A DNA stretch of 64,000 nucleotides from Streptomyces sp. NRRL S-350 (GTDB lineage: Bacteria > Actinomycetota > Actinomycetes > Streptomycetales > Streptomycetaceae), in NCBI RefSeq assembly GCF_000719705.1, contig NZ_JOHO01000004.1:1-64000 (forward strand). The letters are read 5' to 3'. Positions 34,479 through 45,234 of this stretch are shown piece after piece. The notes beneath the pieces are model-generated. The model saw only the letters and a program-made list of their open reading frames with translations. It was not told the DNA's origin and did not search any database. Position 1 is the stretch's first letter, and each line of letters begins with the position of its first letter. A program made the translations under genes and the position numbers.

Positions 34479-35384
34479 ATGTCCGGAGAGCTGGGCACTG
34501 CGGAGATCCACGCTGGTCAGGCCAATGGCACGGCCGTGGTCGAGGACCTGGTCCCGCGGCAGCGGGTCCGACCGGTCGAACCGCCGGGCCCCGAGGCGGC
34601 GCCCGAGACCCCGCCCGGCTCCGCGCTGGACACCCGGACGCTCTCCCGCTCGCTGTTCCTGCGGCTGGCCGCGCTGGAGCCCGCGAGCGCGGAGCACACC
34701 TACGTCCGGGACACCCTGATCGAGCTCAACCTGCCGCTGGTCCGGTACGCCTCCGCGCGCTTCCGCAGCCGCAACGAGCCGATGGAGGACATCGTCCAGG
34801 TCGGCACCATCGGCCTGATCAAGGCCATCGACCGCTTCGATCCGGAGCGCGGGGTGGAGTTCCCCACCTTCGCGATGCCCACCGTGGTCGGCGAGATCAA
34901 GCGCTTCTTCCGGGACACCAGCTGGTCGGTCCGGGTGCCGCGGCGGCTCCAGGAGCTGCGGCTGGCGCTCACCAAGGCCGGCGACGAACTGGCCCAGCGG
35001 CTGGACCGCTCCCCCACCGTCGCCGAGCTGGCCGCCTGCCTGGGGGTCAGCGAGGAGGACGTGGTCGAGGGCCTCGCGGTGGGCAACGCGTACACCGCCA
35101 GTTCGCTGGACTCCGGCTCGGGCGAGGAGGACAGCGACGGGCCGCTGGCCGACCGCCTCGGCTACGAGGACCTCGCGCTGGAGGGCGTGGAGTACCGGGA
35201 GTCGCTGAAGCCGCTGCTGGCCAAGCTGCCGCCCCGCGAGCGCCGGATCATCATGCTGCGCTTCTTCGGCAACCTGACGCAGTCCCAGATCGGCGAGGAG
35301 ATCGGGATCTCGCAGATGCACGTGTCCCGGCTGCTCACCCGGACGCTCACCCAGCTCCGCGAGGGCCTGATCAGCGAGGGCTGA
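34479..35384 (+). CDS. sigN: SigB/SigF/SigG-subfamily sigma factor (SigN-like)
   Basis: A 301-residue sigma factor closely similar to its upstream neighbour. Region 2: [63 protein letters not shown]. Region 4: [48 protein letters not shown] 60-residue N-terminal extension is present. ATG 34479 was chosen because AAGGGGG lies 8 bases upstream. A SigB-type promoter precedes the gene. The tandem order matches sigF–sigN of S. coelicolor, where SigN is needed for aerial development. The 3' end overlaps the convergent phosphatase gene by 14 bases. Confidence 0.85.
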   Translation: MSGELGTAEIHAGQANGTAVVEDLVPRQRVRPVEPPGPEAAPETPPGSALDTRTLSRSLFLRLAALEPASAEHTYVRDTLIELNLPLVRYASARFRSRNEPMEDIVQVGTIGLIKAIDRFDPERGVEFPTFAMPTVVGEIKRFFRDTSWSVRVPRRLQELRLALTKAGDELAQRLDRSPTVAELAACLGVSEEDVVEGLAVGNAYTASSLDSGSGEEDSDGPLADRLGYEDLALEGVEYRESLKPLLAKLPPRERRIIMLRFFGNLTQSQIGEEIGISQMHVSRLLTRTLTQLREGLISEG

Positions 35385-36282
35385 GCCGGTCCGACGGACT
35401 CGCCGCGTCGGCCAGCAGGTTGACGCGCAGTCCGGCGAGCACCTCGTCGTCCAGCCCGAGCCCCTCCCGCCAGAACGGGTCGAAGCCGCCCCAGCCGGCC
35501 TCGACCTCCGCGAAGGCCGCGTCGAGGTAGCCGCCGTCGGCCCGGAAGACCGGCAGGAGGAGCTCGGGTTCGCGCATCAGGCCGCGGGCGCCGAAGTCGT
35601 CCAGCACCCGGGCGACGGCCGGGGCCGATCGCTCGTTGGTGAGCAGGTAGTCGGCCAGGACGGTCTCGCGGTCCACCCCGAGGGCGGTCAGCAGCAGTGC
35701 GGCCGCCCAGCCCGTGCGGTCCTTGCCGGCCGAGCAGTGGAACAGCAGCGGTGTCCCGTCCGGGGCGGCCAGCAGGCGCAGCAGTGCGGCGAAGCGCTCG
35801 CGCGCCACCCGGTCCGTGACGAACCACCGGTAGAGGCCCGTCATCAGGGCCGCCGCCCCGCCGCCGCCCAGCAGGGCGCGCTGGCGCTGGGGGCTGCTGT
35901 CGGCCAGGGCGTTCCTGACCATCAGATGGATGTCGAAGGCGCTTGCCAGCAGGGGGAGGTGGTGCAGCGTCACGCCGCCGGGCAGGCGGTCGAGGCCGGC
36001 CGCGCGGACCTCGCCGATGCTGCGCAGATCCACCACCTGGCGCAGGCCGAGCGCGCCCAGCGGGCGGAGGTCGTCGGCGGTGACATGGTTCAGGCCATCG
36101 CTGCGCAGCGCCACGCCGTGCCTCAGCACCCGCCCGTCGGCCGTCCGGTACCCGCCCAGATCGCGGGCGTTCACCGCACCGCGCAGACCGAGGCTGCGCC
36201 CGACCAGCGTCCTTCCGTCCGGCGCCGGCGCCCTATTCCGGGCGCCTCCGATTCTCCAGGACTCGGCCTGCCGATCGGCCAT
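35371..36282 (-). CDS. tyrosine-protein phosphatase (DSP/PtpB-like)
   Basis: A 303-residue phosphatase. The active-site loop [10 protein letters not shown] (Cys and Arg of CX5R; about residues 190–200) and the upstream [51 protein letters not shown] block are those of the PtpB-like/triple-specificity group, which act on phosphotyrosine or phosphoinositides. ATG 36282 is preceded by GGAGG at 6 bases. It is a single gene converging on the SigN-like gene. No signal peptide, so cytoplasmic. Confidence 0.9.
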   Translation of the reverse strand: MADRQAESWRIGGARNRAPAPDGRTLVGRSLGLRGAVNARDLGGYRTADGRVLRHGVALRSDGLNHVTADDLRPLGALGLRQVVDLRSIGEVRAAGLDRLPGGVTLHHLPLLASAFDIHLMVRNALADSSPQRQRALLGGGGAAALMTGLYRWFVTDRVARERFAALLRLLAAPDGTPLLFHCSAGKDRTGWAAALLLTALGVDRETVLADYLLTNERSAPAVARVLDDFGARGLMREPELLLPVFRADGGYLDAAFAEVEAGWGGFDPFWREGLGLDDEVLAGLRVNLLADAASPSDRLSPR

Positions 36283-36695
36283 GCGGCGCCTCCATTGCAT
36301 ATTCGGACTGTCACATGGCACAGCCGTGCCCGATATTGCATGAACCTGCCCATTGGACCGGCGAGATGTGCGAGAGTGTCGTGCGCAACGACGCCAGTGT
36401 AGGTGTCCCACCTGCCCCACCAGGCCACACCGTCGGTAACCATGCGTAGCACTCAGCTTCCGGTTTTTCATTTTCAATTCATTATTTGCATCACCGGTCC
36501 GGTTCCGGTCACAATCAGCGCCTTCATGGCATCGCCATGAACGTTGGTAACAGGTTCGCTGCACTCTCGCCCTTTTGGTCCCCCGCACGGCCGGCCGTCG
36601 ACCAAGATGGCGCCGGGCAGCCTGCTGCCCGCGAACAGCTACACGGGCAGGCGAGCGCCGAGCAGCGCGACGCATGCCCCAAGGGGAGGATCACC
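36283..36695. promoter_or_regulatory. control region of the exopolysaccharide cluster
   Basis: 413 bases between divergent genes. It includes an unusually AT-rich patch (about 36462–36492) and a perfect inverted repeat TTCATGGC-ATC-GCCATGAA at 36523–36541. Next to the patch is a short dyad-like ACCGGTCCGGTTCCGGT (about 36493–36509). AAGGGGAGG before ATG 36696 is the ribosome binding site. No gene was seen. Confidence 0.6.
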
Positions 36696-39044
36696 ATGGG
36701 TCGAGCGACCCGAAGACTCGCCGCGTGCGCGGCGGCAGTCCTGCTGGCCAGCGGCCTGCAGTCCACCCTGGCCTTCGGCGACACCACGCCGCCCAGGATC
36801 GACCTCACCGTCCTGGTCGTCGATGACGGCGGCCCGTCGGTCGCAGCCATCACCGCCGAGCTCAAGAGCCAGGGCACGCCGTACAAGGTCGTCAGCCTCA
36901 ATGACCCCAACCGCCCCGTCATCAACTCCGCTTTCCTGAGCGACACGGTGAACGGGCAGCCCCGGGGGAAGTTCCAGGGCATCGTGCTGCCCAACGAAAA
37001 CCCCTTCCCCAACAGCGCCGCCGAGATGACGGCCATCGCGAGCTACGAAGCCGCTTTCAACGTCCGCCAGATCGACGCGTACACGTGGGCCAGTCCGGCG
37101 GTGGGACTGAACTACGCCCAGAATCCCGGTTTCGTCGGCACTCTCGACGGATTCCAGGGCGCCACCACCACGGCCGGAACTTCGGGCCCGTTCGGGTACC
37201 TCAAGGGCAGCGTCCCCTTCGAGGACAACGACCCGAACGTCAGCGAGAGCTACGGCTACCTGGCCACCCCCCTCGCGACCCTGCCGGCGGGCGCCTCCTT
37301 CGTCCCGCTGGTGGACGCGCCGATACCCAGCACGACCACGCGCGGGTCGCTGGTCGGCGAGTACACCCACGACGGCCGCAAGGAACTGGTCGTCACCTTC
37401 GTGTACAACCAGTACCAGCAGCAGTACCGGCTGCTGGCCCGCGGCATGGTCGACTGGATCACCCAGGGCGTCCACCTCGGCTACGACCGCAACTACTTCG
37501 CGGCGCACGTGGACGACGTCTTCCTGGCGGACGACCGCTGGGACACCGTGCTGAAGTGCACCCCCGGTGACGTCACCTGCCCGCCCGGCACCCCGGACAC
37601 GGCCAACCCGATCCGGATGACCCAGGCCGACGCCCAGTACCTCAAGCAGTGGCAGACCGCCAACAACTTCACCCTCGACATGGTGTTCAACGGCGGGGGC
37701 AGCGAGGACTGGAAGGCCGACCACGCGACCACCGTGGACCCCACGGCGAACCAGATGATCGCCGACCAGAACAGCTACCGCTGGGTCAACCACACCTACA
37801 CCCACCCGTACCTGGGCTGCGTCCAGGACGTCTCGGTGGTGCCGTGGAAGTGCACCAAGGACGCCGCGGGCAACACGGTCTGGACCGACCAGAACACCAT
37901 CTCCACCCAGATCAAGAACAACTTCGACTGGGCCACCGCCAACGGTCTCAAGCCCGACCCGCAGGTGCTGGTCACCGGCGAGCACTCCGGCCTGCTGACC
38001 GCACCCCAGGAGACCAGCGACAACCCGTACCTGGCCCCGGCCCTGGCGGCCAACGGCATCAAGTTCACCGCCAGCGACGCCTCGCGCGAGGCCGGCCAGC
38101 GGGCCGTCGGCCCGTCCACGCTGACCGTGCCGCGGTACCCGATGAACGTCTTCTACAACGCCGGCACGGCGAAGGAGGAGGCCGACGAGTACAACTGGAT
38201 CTACACCAGCAAGGCCAACGGCGGCAGCGGCGTCTGCGAGAACAACGCCAACTCGACCTGCCTGTCGGCGCCGCTGGACACCAACACCGGCTACCAGTCG
38301 TACATCGTGCCGCTGGAGGCCCGGATCGACCTCGGCCACGTGCTGAGCAACGACCCGCGGCCGCACTTCATCCACCAGTCGAACCTGTCCGAGGACCGGA
38401 TCCTGTACCCGGTGCTGGAGAAGATCCTCGGCACCTACCGGGCGCTGCACGCCGACAACACCCCGATCGTGAACCTCGGCGAGCGCGAGCTCGGCCAGGA
38501 GTTCCAGAAGCGCGCGGCCTGGAACACGGCCCTCGCCGCCGGTCAGGTCACCGCCTACCGGGTCGGCAACACCGTCACGGTCAACGCGCCGTCCGGCGTT
38601 CAGGTCCAGGCCACCATGCCGACCGGAACCACTCAGAAGCTGGCCATCGGCTCGACCGCCTTCGGTTCGTCCTACGCCGGTACGCTCTCCGGCTGGGTGG
38701 CTCCGGGCGCCCTGCAGAGCAGCGTCACCCTGCAACTGGCGTCCGCGCCGGCCGCCCCGGCCGCCGTCGCGCCGAGCATCGCGGCCAAGTCCGTCCCGGC
38801 CCCGGCGCCGGCCGACAAGCAGGTCGTGCCGCAGGGCGTCGCCACCCCCGTCCCGGCGGGCCCGAGCGACACCACCCGCAAGCCGGCCCCGTCGCTGGTC
38901 CCGGGCAGCGGAACCCCGGTGCCCGGCAAGGGCGTCGCCGCCGACGGCACCGCCCACGGCGACAAGGCCGCGGCGAAGAACGGCAAGGCCTCCGGGGGGA
39001 CGGTCTCGACCGGCAGCACCACCGGACGCTCCGGCAACCGGTAA
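36696..39044 (+). CDS. secreted CE18-like (Agd3-type) polysaccharide deacetylase
   Basis: A 782-residue exported protein. A Sec signal peptide (RRLAACAAAVLLASGLQSTLAFGD) ends near residue 28. An N-terminal Ig/flavodoxin-like part (about 35–260) precedes the metal-site segment AAHVDDVFLADDRW with Asp273/Asp274. NHTYTHPYLG follows with His366 and His370. Asp plus His-X3-His is the metal triad of NodB-like deacetylases, and the layout resembles Agd3 (CE18) of the fungal galactosaminogalactan pathway. The C-terminal 130 residues are Ala/Pro/Lys-rich and may sit in the wall. It opens an exopolysaccharide cluster, so de-N-acetylation of an aminosugar polymer is the likely role. Confidence 0.65.
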   Translation: MGRATRRLAACAAAVLLASGLQSTLAFGDTTPPRIDLTVLVVDDGGPSVAAITAELKSQGTPYKVVSLNDPNRPVINSAFLSDTVNGQPRGKFQGIVLPNENPFPNSAAEMTAIASYEAAFNVRQIDAYTWASPAVGLNYAQNPGFVGTLDGFQGATTTAGTSGPFGYLKGSVPFEDNDPNVSESYGYLATPLATLPAGASFVPLVDAPIPSTTTRGSLVGEYTHDGRKELVVTFVYNQYQQQYRLLARGMVDWITQGVHLGYDRNYFAAHVDDVFLADDRWDTVLKCTPGDVTCPPGTPDTANPIRMTQADAQYLKQWQTANNFTLDMVFNGGGSEDWKADHATTVDPTANQMIADQNSYRWVNHTYTHPYLGCVQDVSVVPWKCTKDAAGNTVWTDQNTISTQIKNNFDWATANGLKPDPQVLVTGEHSGLLTAPQETSDNPYLAPALAANGIKFTASDASREAGQRAVGPSTLTVPRYPMNVFYNAGTAKEEADEYNWIYTSKANGGSGVCENNANSTCLSAPLDTNTGYQSYIVPLEARIDLGHVLSNDPRPHFIHQSNLSEDRILYPVLEKILGTYRALHADNTPIVNLGERELGQEFQKRAAWNTALAAGQVTAYRVGNTVTVNAPSGVQVQATMPTGTTQKLAIGSTAFGSSYAGTLSGWVAPGALQSSVTLQLASAPAAPAAVAPSIAAKSVPAPAPADKQVVPQGVATPVPAGPSDTTRKPAPSLVPGSGTPVPGKGVAADGTAHGDKAAAKNGKASGGTVSTGSTTGRSGNR

Positions 39045-39059
39045 CACGCACCACCCGCC

Positions 39060-39095
39060 GGCGGGGTCGGACCGGGCGACCGGCCCGACCCCGCC
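39060..39095 (+). terminator. hairpin between the deacetylase gene and pelF
   Basis: GGCGGGGTCGG (39060–39070) pairs with CCGACCCCGCC (39085–39095), 15 bases after the deacetylase stop codon. It may separate or attenuate transcription into the glycosyltransferase operon. Confidence 0.65.
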
Positions 39096-39156
39096 ACGGC
39101 TCCCGTTCCGGCCACCCAGGCCGGAACCGACGCAAGAACAGGAGGGGGGACAGGAG

Positions 39157-40671
39157 ATGCGCGTCACCCTGCTCACCGAGGGGACGTATCCGCACCAGCA
39201 CGGCGGCGTGAGTGTCTGGTGCGACCAGCTCGTTCAAGGCATGCCCGACGTCGACTTCGACGTCATCGCCGTCACCGGTACCGGCCACGAAGCACTGGCC
39301 TGGGAGCTGCCCGCCAACGTACGGTCGGTCACGACCGCCCCGCTGTGGGGCCCGGCCTCCGAGGCCAGGGCGCCCCGCGGCAAGGAGATGCGGCGCTTCC
39401 TCAACGCGTACGAGCGCTTCCTGCACTCCATCCTCGACCCGGTCTACACGACGCACTTCGGCACCGAGCTGTACGGGTTCGCCGACCTCGCCCGGCGCGG
39501 GCTGCTCAGCCCCGCGCTGCGCAGCGAGCGCGCGCTGCGGACCCTCCAGCACGTGTGGACCCGCGACTACCTGCCCACCGCCGTCTCCCGGCCCACCCTG
39601 CACGACGCCCTGAACGCCACCGACCTGCTGGAGCACGCCCTGCGGCCGCTCTCGGTCGAGCCGCCCAAGGACGGCGTCGCCCACGCGGCCAGCGGCGGCC
39701 TCGCCACCCTGCCGGGGCTGATCGCCGCCCAGCAGTACGGCGTACCGTTTCTGCTCACCGAGCACGGCATCTACCTGCGCGAGCGCTACCTCGGCTACCG
39801 CACCGGCCCGTACCGCTGGCCGGTCAAGGCGCTGCTGCTCGGCTTCTACCGGATGCTCGCCGAGGAGAGCTACCGTCAGGCCGCGCTGGTCACCCCCGGC
39901 AACCGGTACAACCGGCGCTGGGAGGAGCGCGGCGGCACTCCCTCCGCGCACATCCGCACCGTCTACAACGGGGTGGACCCGGCGGCCTTCCCGCCGGCCG
40001 GCCCCGAACCCGAGACGCCGACCCTCAGCTGGGCCGGCCGCGTCGACCCGATCAAGGACCTGGAAACGCTGATCCGGGCGTTCGCCATCGTCCGGCGCGA
40101 GATCCCCGAGGCGCGGCTGCGGCTCTTCGGCGGCACCCCCAAGGGCGGCGAGGCGTACCGGGACGGCTGCATAGCCCTGGCCGCCGAACTCGGCATAGCC
40201 GACTCGGTGGCCTTCGAGGGCCGCGTCGCCGACATCACCGACGCGTACGCGGCGGGCAACGTGGTCATGCTCTCCAGCATCAGCGAGGGCTTCCCGTTCA
40301 CCCTGATCGAGGCGATGTCCTGCGGCCGCGCGACCGTCTCGACCGACGTCGGCGGCGTCCGCGAGGCCGTCGGCGACACCGGCCTGGTCGTCCCGCCGCG
40401 CGAACCCGAGCCGATGGCGGCCGCCGCGATCGAGCTGCTGCGCGACGCCGAACGACGCGCCCGGCTCGGCGAGCAAGCCCGGCTGCGGGTGATCGAGCAG
40501 TTCACGCTCCGCCAGAACATCGACGGATTCCGCGGCATCTACACCGAACTCCTGGGCACCGCCCGCTGGATGCCCGACGGCGTGGTCGCCGTCACCGACC
40601 AGGCCCCCAGCCCCGACTGGGGCCAGCCGCTGACCGTCGTCCGCCCCCAGCCGAGCGAGGTGGGCGCATGA
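39157..40671 (+). CDS. pelF: PelF-type GT4 glycosyltransferase
   Basis: A 504-residue cytoplasmic GT-B enzyme that in Pel systems polymerises UDP-activated N-acetyl-hexosamine. The N-terminus [34 protein letters not shown] is the PelF signature. The acceptor domain includes [16 protein letters not shown], and the donor domain has [21 protein letters not shown] and the EX7E motif [34 protein letters not shown] (about residues 375–410). GGAGGGGGGACAGGAG precedes ATG 39157. Its stop codon overlaps the next gene's start (ATGA), coupling it to the membrane protein that probably exports or scaffolds its product. Confidence 0.88.
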   Translation: MRVTLLTEGTYPHQHGGVSVWCDQLVQGMPDVDFDVIAVTGTGHEALAWELPANVRSVTTAPLWGPASEARAPRGKEMRRFLNAYERFLHSILDPVYTTHFGTELYGFADLARRGLLSPALRSERALRTLQHVWTRDYLPTAVSRPTLHDALNATDLLEHALRPLSVEPPKDGVAHAASGGLATLPGLIAAQQYGVPFLLTEHGIYLRERYLGYRTGPYRWPVKALLLGFYRMLAEESYRQAALVTPGNRYNRRWEERGGTPSAHIRTVYNGVDPAAFPPAGPEPETPTLSWAGRVDPIKDLETLIRAFAIVRREIPEARLRLFGGTPKGGEAYRDGCIALAAELGIADSVAFEGRVADITDAYAAGNVVMLSSISEGFPFTLIEAMSCGRATVSTDVGGVREAVGDTGLVVPPREPEPMAAAAIELLRDAERRARLGEQARLRVIEQFTLRQNIDGFRGIYTELLGTARWMPDGVVAVTDQAPSPDWGQPLTVVRPQPSEVGA

Positions 40672-42230
40672 GCGGGCCCCTGCGGCTCGTTCCGGACGAG
40701 GACGGCTCCGAGCGGACGGTGCAGCTGCGCACGCTGCCGCTCAAGCTCCGCCGTCCCGCCCCGCCGGAGCCCGAGCCCGCCCCCGAGGAGCAGCTCGGCC
40801 TGTCCGCCGACCCGCTGGACGAACTCGCCGAGCGCCTGCGCGAGATCTGCGCCGACGCCGTCCACCCGTACGAGATCGCGGCCATCCTGGAGTCGGACGG
40901 CCTCTCGGACGAGCAGGCCGCCCTGCTGTACGGCCGCCCCGACGCGTTCACCGTGGCCGAGGAACTGTTCGAGAAGGTCGAGCGCCGCTACCCCGGCCCC
41001 AGCTCGGAGTTCGCCAACCCCTGGCGGGCCGACCCCTGGCGCTGCGTCGTGCGCGGCCTCGTGTTCGCCCTGCCCGGGCTCGGCTACCTGCTCGGCGCCA
41101 ACCTGTTCGCGACCGCCCGGATGCGCTTCGGCCTGCCCTCGGGCATGCTCGCGCTGTCGGTCGCCACGCTGGTCAGCTGGGGCTTCAACCAGGCACTGGC
41201 GCACCGCGCGTACCGCTGGCTGGGCCGGCTGCGCCGCCGGGAGGCCGCGGTCTGCCTGGCCGTCGGCGCACCGCTCGGCGCGCTGGTCGCGGCGGCCTGC
41301 GCGTACGTGGTGGGCGGGCCGCTCGGGGCGCTGTGCTTCGCCGCCGGGCAGTCCTGCTACCTGGGCGCGGCCACCGTGCTGCTGGTGCTCGGGCGGGAGA
41401 AGTTCCTGCTGCTGGCCCTGGCCCCGGCCTCGGTCGGCGCGGGCGTGGTGCTGGCGGTGGACGTCCCGCAGGTGGTCCGTACGGTCGTACTGGGCGCCTC
41501 GCTGCTGCTGGCGGTCGGCCTGGCCGTCCGGGAGCTGGTGGTCTGCGTCCGCGGGGGCGAACGCGAGCCCGTGGCGATGGGACTGCCGCTCCGCCAGGAG
41601 CTCCCCCACCTGCTGTTCGGCCTGGCCTGCGGCGCGCTCACGCTGATCGCGGGCCTCGGCGAGACCATTCACCAGGCCGTGCAGGCCGCCTCGCACACCG
41701 CGCACGCCGCGGCCGCGGCCCTGCCGCACCACAGGGTGCCCGAGGTGAGGACGACCCCGACCGGCCCAGCCATGATCGCGCTGACGCTCAGCCTCGGCCT
41801 CGCCGAATGGCTGCTCTTCCGCTACCGGGCGATGGCGGTGGCCGCACTGCGCAGCAGCCACACCACCGGGCAGTTCACCCGCCGCACCGGCGGGATCCTG
41901 CTCGGCTGCCTGTTCATCTACCTCACCACCGTGGCCGCGCTGGACGCCGCCGCGACCGTGCTGTGGCCGGGCGCCCCCTCGCTCGGCGTGCCGCAGCTCG
42001 GCGCGATGCTGCTCCTCGGCGGCTCGCTCTGGCTGGCGCTGCTGCTGAACGCCTTCGGGTTCAGCTGGAGCACCGCCCTCATCTGTCTGGCTGCTGCGGG
42101 TGCCGAGAGCGCCGGGCTGCTGACCGGTGCGGATCCGATCGTCCTGCAGCTGATCGGCTGCGGGACGGCCGCCGTCCTCCTCACCGCCATCGCCGGGCAC
42201 GCGCTCGGCCGCACCACCCAGCACCGCTGA
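40668..42230 (+). CDS. polytopic membrane protein of the exopolysaccharide cluster
   Basis: A 520-residue protein. The first 120 residues are hydrophilic ([28 protein letters not shown]); after that come roughly ten or more membrane segments. ATG overlaps the pelF stop codon by 4 bases. In Pseudomonas pel clusters PelF is followed by the Wzx-like PelG; this protein takes the same position but has no obvious MOP-flippase motif I can name. It could be the exporter of the polymer. The 3' end runs into a 15-bp repeat array, and the next gene is about 195 bases further on. Confidence 0.75.
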   Translation: MSGPLRLVPDEDGSERTVQLRTLPLKLRRPAPPEPEPAPEEQLGLSADPLDELAERLREICADAVHPYEIAAILESDGLSDEQAALLYGRPDAFTVAEELFEKVERRYPGPSSEFANPWRADPWRCVVRGLVFALPGLGYLLGANLFATARMRFGLPSGMLALSVATLVSWGFNQALAHRAYRWLGRLRRREAAVCLAVGAPLGALVAAACAYVVGGPLGALCFAAGQSCYLGAATVLLVLGREKFLLLALAPASVGAGVVLAVDVPQVVRTVVLGASLLLAVGLAVRELVVCVRGGEREPVAMGLPLRQELPHLLFGLACGALTLIAGLGETIHQAVQAASHTAHAAAAALPHHRVPEVRTTPTGPAMIALTLSLGLAEWLLFRYRAMAVAALRSSHTTGQFTRRTGGILLGCLFIYLTTVAALDAAATVLWPGAPSLGVPQLGAMLLLGGSLWLALLLNAFGFSWSTALICLAAAGAESAGLLTGADPIVLQLIGCGTAAVLLTAIAGHALGRTTQHR

Positions 42231-42239
42231 ACCACTTCC

Positions 42240-42285
42240 GCACCACGAACCACCGCACCACGAACCACCGCACCACCGCACCACG
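42240..42285. repeat. 15-bp repeats downstream of the membrane-protein gene
   Basis: GCACCACGAACCACC at 42240–42254 is repeated at 42255–42269, then in shortened form to about 42285. A degenerate version (GCACCACCCAGCACCGCTGAACC) already begins in the last codons of the upstream gene. Confidence 0.8.
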
Positions 42286-42425
42286 TCCGCCCCACGTCGG
42301 ACACCCGCACGCCCGATTCGCGTGCACCGCCGTACCCGCCCCACCCGAGACACCAACCAGGCCGCCGGCGGCCGCCCACCACACAGCGTCCGGCCGCCCC
42401 GGCAGATCAAGAAAGCGAACCCCGC

Positions 42426-43418
42426 ATGAGCAGCGTCGCGGTCACCGGAGCCGAGGGCTTCATCGGCTCCCACCTCGTCGAAACCCTGGTCGCCGACGGG
42501 CACCACGTCCGGGCGATGGTCCAGTACAACTCCTTCTCCTCCTTCGGCTGGCTGGAGACCCTGTCCGAGGAGGTGCTGGACTCGGTCGAGATCGTCCTCG
42601 GCGACGTCCGCGACCCGGGCTCGGTCAACGGCCTGGTCAAGGGCACCGAGGCGGTCTACCACCTGGCCGCCCTGATCGCGATCCCGTACTCCTACCGGGC
42701 CCCGCACTCGTACGTCGACACCAACGTCACCGGCACCCTGAACGTGCTGGAGGCGGTGCGCCACCTCGAGATCCCGCGCATGGTGCACACCTCGACCAGC
42801 GAGACCTACGGCACCGCGCAGACCGTGCCGATCACAGAGGACCACCCGATCAACACCCAGTCCCCGTACGCCGCCTCCAAGGCCGGCGGGGACCGGCTGG
42901 CCGACAGCTACCACGCCAGCTTCGAGACGCCGGTCGTCACCCTGCGCCCGTTCAACACCTTCGGCCCGCGCCAGTCGATGCGCGCCGTCATCCCGACCGT
43001 GATCGCCCAGGTCGCGGCCGGCCAGACCGAGATCACCCTCGGCGACCTGCGCCCGACCCGGGACTTCACGTTCGTCAAGGACACCGCCAACGCCTTCCGC
43101 ACGGTGGGCACCGCGGCCGCCGAGACGGTGGTCGGCCGCACCTTCAACGCCGGTACCGGCGGCGAGATCTCGGTCGGCGACCTGGTCACCCTGGTCGGCA
43201 AGCTGATGGGGGTCGACCTGGTGGTGAAGGAGGACGAGCAGCGCATCCGTCCGACCAACTCCGAGGTCATGCGCCTGGTCGCGGACGCGACCCGACTGCG
43301 CGAGGCCACCGGCTGGGCCCCCCGGTTCAGCCTGGAGCAGGGCCTGGAGCAGACCATCGAGTTCTTCCGCGACCCGGCGAACCTGGCCCGCTACAAGACC
43401 GACATCTACAACGTCTGA
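42426..43418 (+). CDS. NAD-dependent SDR: LegB-like sugar-nucleotide 4,6-dehydratase/epimerase
   Basis: A 330-residue extended short-chain dehydrogenase acting on nucleotide sugars. The Rossmann motif is GAEGFIG (about residues 8–14), the catalytic pair is [11 protein letters not shown] (Tyr-X3-Lys), and the substrate segment is [20 protein letters not shown]. The segment [14 protein letters not shown] and the pattern [16 protein letters not shown] are those of LegB-type UDP-GlcNAc 4,6-dehydratases. An epimerase function, which a GalNAc polymer would need, is also possible. A nucleotidyltransferase gene follows 71 bases later. Confidence 0.85.
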   Translation: MSSVAVTGAEGFIGSHLVETLVADGHHVRAMVQYNSFSSFGWLETLSEEVLDSVEIVLGDVRDPGSVNGLVKGTEAVYHLAALIAIPYSYRAPHSYVDTNVTGTLNVLEAVRHLEIPRMVHTSTSETYGTAQTVPITEDHPINTQSPYAASKAGGDRLADSYHASFETPVVTLRPFNTFGPRQSMRAVIPTVIAQVAAGQTEITLGDLRPTRDFTFVKDTANAFRTVGTAAAETVVGRTFNAGTGGEISVGDLVTLVGKLMGVDLVVKEDEQRIRPTNSEVMRLVADATRLREATGWAPRFSLEQGLEQTIEFFRDPANLARYKTDIYNV

Positions 43419-43489
43419 CGCTCGGCGACCATGCTCGTCCTGGCAACCAAGGTTCGCGTCCTGCACATCCTTTCCGTGGGGGAAACACC

Positions 43490-44320
43490 ATGCATGCAGT
43501 GATCCTGGCCGGCGGCAAGGGCGTCCGCCTGCGCCCTTACACCACCGCGCTTCCCAAGCCGCTCGTTCCGATCGGCGACCAGCACGCGATCCTGGAGATC
43601 GTGATGCGCCAGCTCGCCGCCGCGGGCTTCCAGACCGTCACCCTGGCCATCGGCCACCTCGGCCACATCATCCGCGCCTACGTCGGCAACGGCTCCCAGT
43701 GGGGCCTGCGGGTCGGCTACGCCGTCGAGGACAGCCCGCTCGGCACCATGGGCCCGTTGCTCACCATGCAGGACCGCCTGCCCGAGCACTTCCTGGTGAT
43801 GAACGGCGACATCCTGACCGACCTGGACTTCGCCGGGGTGCTCAGGCACCACGAGTCGTCCGCCGCCCCGCTCACCATCGCCACGTACGCCCGCCAGGTC
43901 AAGATCGACTTCGGCGTGCTGACCACCGAGTCGGGCACCATCACCGGCTTCCAGGAGAAGCCCACCATCGACTACCGCGTCTCGATGGGCGTGTACGGCG
44001 TCTCGCGCTCGGCGCTCGCCAAGTACACCCCCGGCCTGCCGCTGGGCTTCGACGAGCTGGTGCTCGACCTGCTGGCCGCCAAGACTCCGCCGGCCTCGTA
44101 CGAGTTCGACGGCTACTGGCTCGACATCGGCCGCCCCGACGACTACGACCGGGCCAACGCCGAGTTCTCGACGATCCGCCCGGTCCTGATGCCCTTCGAG
44201 TCGGCGGGCATCGCGTCGGACGTCGCCGAGCTGCCGATCCCGGCCGCCCGCACCGCCCCGGACGACACGGCCGACGAGCCCGTCACCGCGGGCGCCGAGA
44301 GCGACGGACGGGCCGCGTGA
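43490..44320 (+). CDS. sugar nucleotidyltransferase (NDP-hexose pyrophosphorylase)
   Basis: A 276-residue enzyme making an NDP-sugar from a sugar 1-phosphate and NTP. The signature [23 protein letters not shown] (about residues 8–30) is intact. [14 protein letters not shown] supplies the metal-binding Asp, and [10 protein letters not shown] and [15 protein letters not shown] complete the family pattern. A 35-residue acidic tail follows. GGGGGAAAC precedes ATG 43490. The next gene's GTG overlaps this stop codon (GTGA). It probably supplies activated sugar for the PelF-type transferase. Confidence 0.9.
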   Translation: MHAVILAGGKGVRLRPYTTALPKPLVPIGDQHAILEIVMRQLAAAGFQTVTLAIGHLGHIIRAYVGNGSQWGLRVGYAVEDSPLGTMGPLLTMQDRLPEHFLVMNGDILTDLDFAGVLRHHESSAAPLTIATYARQVKIDFGVLTTESGTITGFQEKPTIDYRVSMGVYGVSRSALAKYTPGLPLGFDELVLDLLAAKTPPASYEFDGYWLDIGRPDDYDRANAEFSTIRPVLMPFESAGIASDVAELPIPAARTAPDDTADEPVTAGAESDGRAA

Positions 44321-45234
44321 GAATCCTGCTCCTCGGCGGCGACGGCTTCCTGGGCCGTCACGCCACCGCCGTCCTGCGGTCACTGCCCGGTGCCACCGTG
44401 CTGACCGCGGGCCGGCGGCCCGCCCACGACCTGCGGCTGGACCTGGCCACCTCCCAGGCCGACCCGCTCGGTGAGGAACTGGCCGCGCTGGCCCCCGACG
44501 CGGTCGTCAACTTCGCCGGCGCGGTGGCCGGCAGCGCGGTCAAGCTCGCCGAGGTGAACGCCCGCGGCCCGGCGGTGCTCTGCGAGGCGCTGCAGCTCGG
44601 CGCCCCGAAGGCCCGCCTGGTGCACATCGGGTCGGCCGGCGAGTACGGCGTCTGCGAAGCGGGCGGCTCGCTGTCCGAGGACGCCGACGCCCGCCCGGTC
44701 GGCGTGTACGGCGCGACCAAGCTGGCCGGCTCCCTCGCGGTGGCCGGCTCGCCGCTGGACGCGGTGGTGCTGCGGGTGTTCAACCCGGTCGGCCCCGGCG
44801 CCCCGGCGGGCTCGCTGCCCGGCCGGCTGGCCGCCGAGCTGCGCCGGGTGGCGCCCGAGGGCGCCGACGGCGTCGTGACGGTCGGGGACCTCTCCGCCTA
44901 CCGCGACTTCGTCGACGCCCGGGACATCGCCCGGGCGGTCGGCCTGGCCGTCGCGGCCGACCGGCCGCTCCCCCGGGTGCTCAACCTCGCCTCCGGACGG
45001 GCCCGGCAGGTCCGGGCGATCGCCGACGGGCTGATCGCCGCGGCCGGCTTCACCGGCCGGATCGACGAGAGCGGGGCGGGCTCCGAGCGCTCGGCCGCCG
45101 TCTCCTGGCAGCAGGCCGACGTCTCGGCCGCCGCCCGGGAGCTCGGCTGGCACCCGGAGACGGACCTCGCCGACACCCTGCGCGACCTGTGGCTCAGCAC
45201 CACCGAGCCCACGCCGACCCCGGTGGTCGCATGA
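44317..45234 (+). CDS. NAD(P)-dependent epimerase/dehydratase (SDR)
   Basis: A 305-residue nucleotide-sugar SDR. It begins [20 protein letters not shown] (Rossmann GGDGFLG) and has [10 protein letters not shown] as the Tyr-X3-Lys site (about residues 128–137) with upstream [23 protein letters not shown] is the usual distal motif. GTG 44317 overlaps the previous stop codon, and its own stop codon overlaps ATG 45231, so it is translationally coupled on both sides. It could be the 4-epimerase supplying UDP-GalNAc, or a reductase acting after the LegB-like enzyme. The substrate is not defined by sequence. Confidence 0.88.
   Translation: MRILLLGGDGFLGRHATAVLRSLPGATVLTAGRRPAHDLRLDLATSQADPLGEELAALAPDAVVNFAGAVAGSAVKLAEVNARGPAVLCEALQLGAPKARLVHIGSAGEYGVCEAGGSLSEDADARPVGVYGATKLAGSLAVAGSPLDAVVLRVFNPVGPGAPAGSLPGRLAAELRRVAPEGADGVVTVGDLSAYRDFVDARDIARAVGLAVAADRPLPRVLNLASGRARQVRAIADGLIAAAGFTGRIDESGAGSERSAAVSWQQADVSAAARELGWHPETDLADTLRDLWLSTTEPTPTPVVA

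Noticed and set aside
36639..39176. Long minus-strand frame opposite the deacetylase gene
   Set aside because: No family motif, valine/glycine/arginine-biased composition, and the plus-strand gene has a signal peptide and metal motifs.
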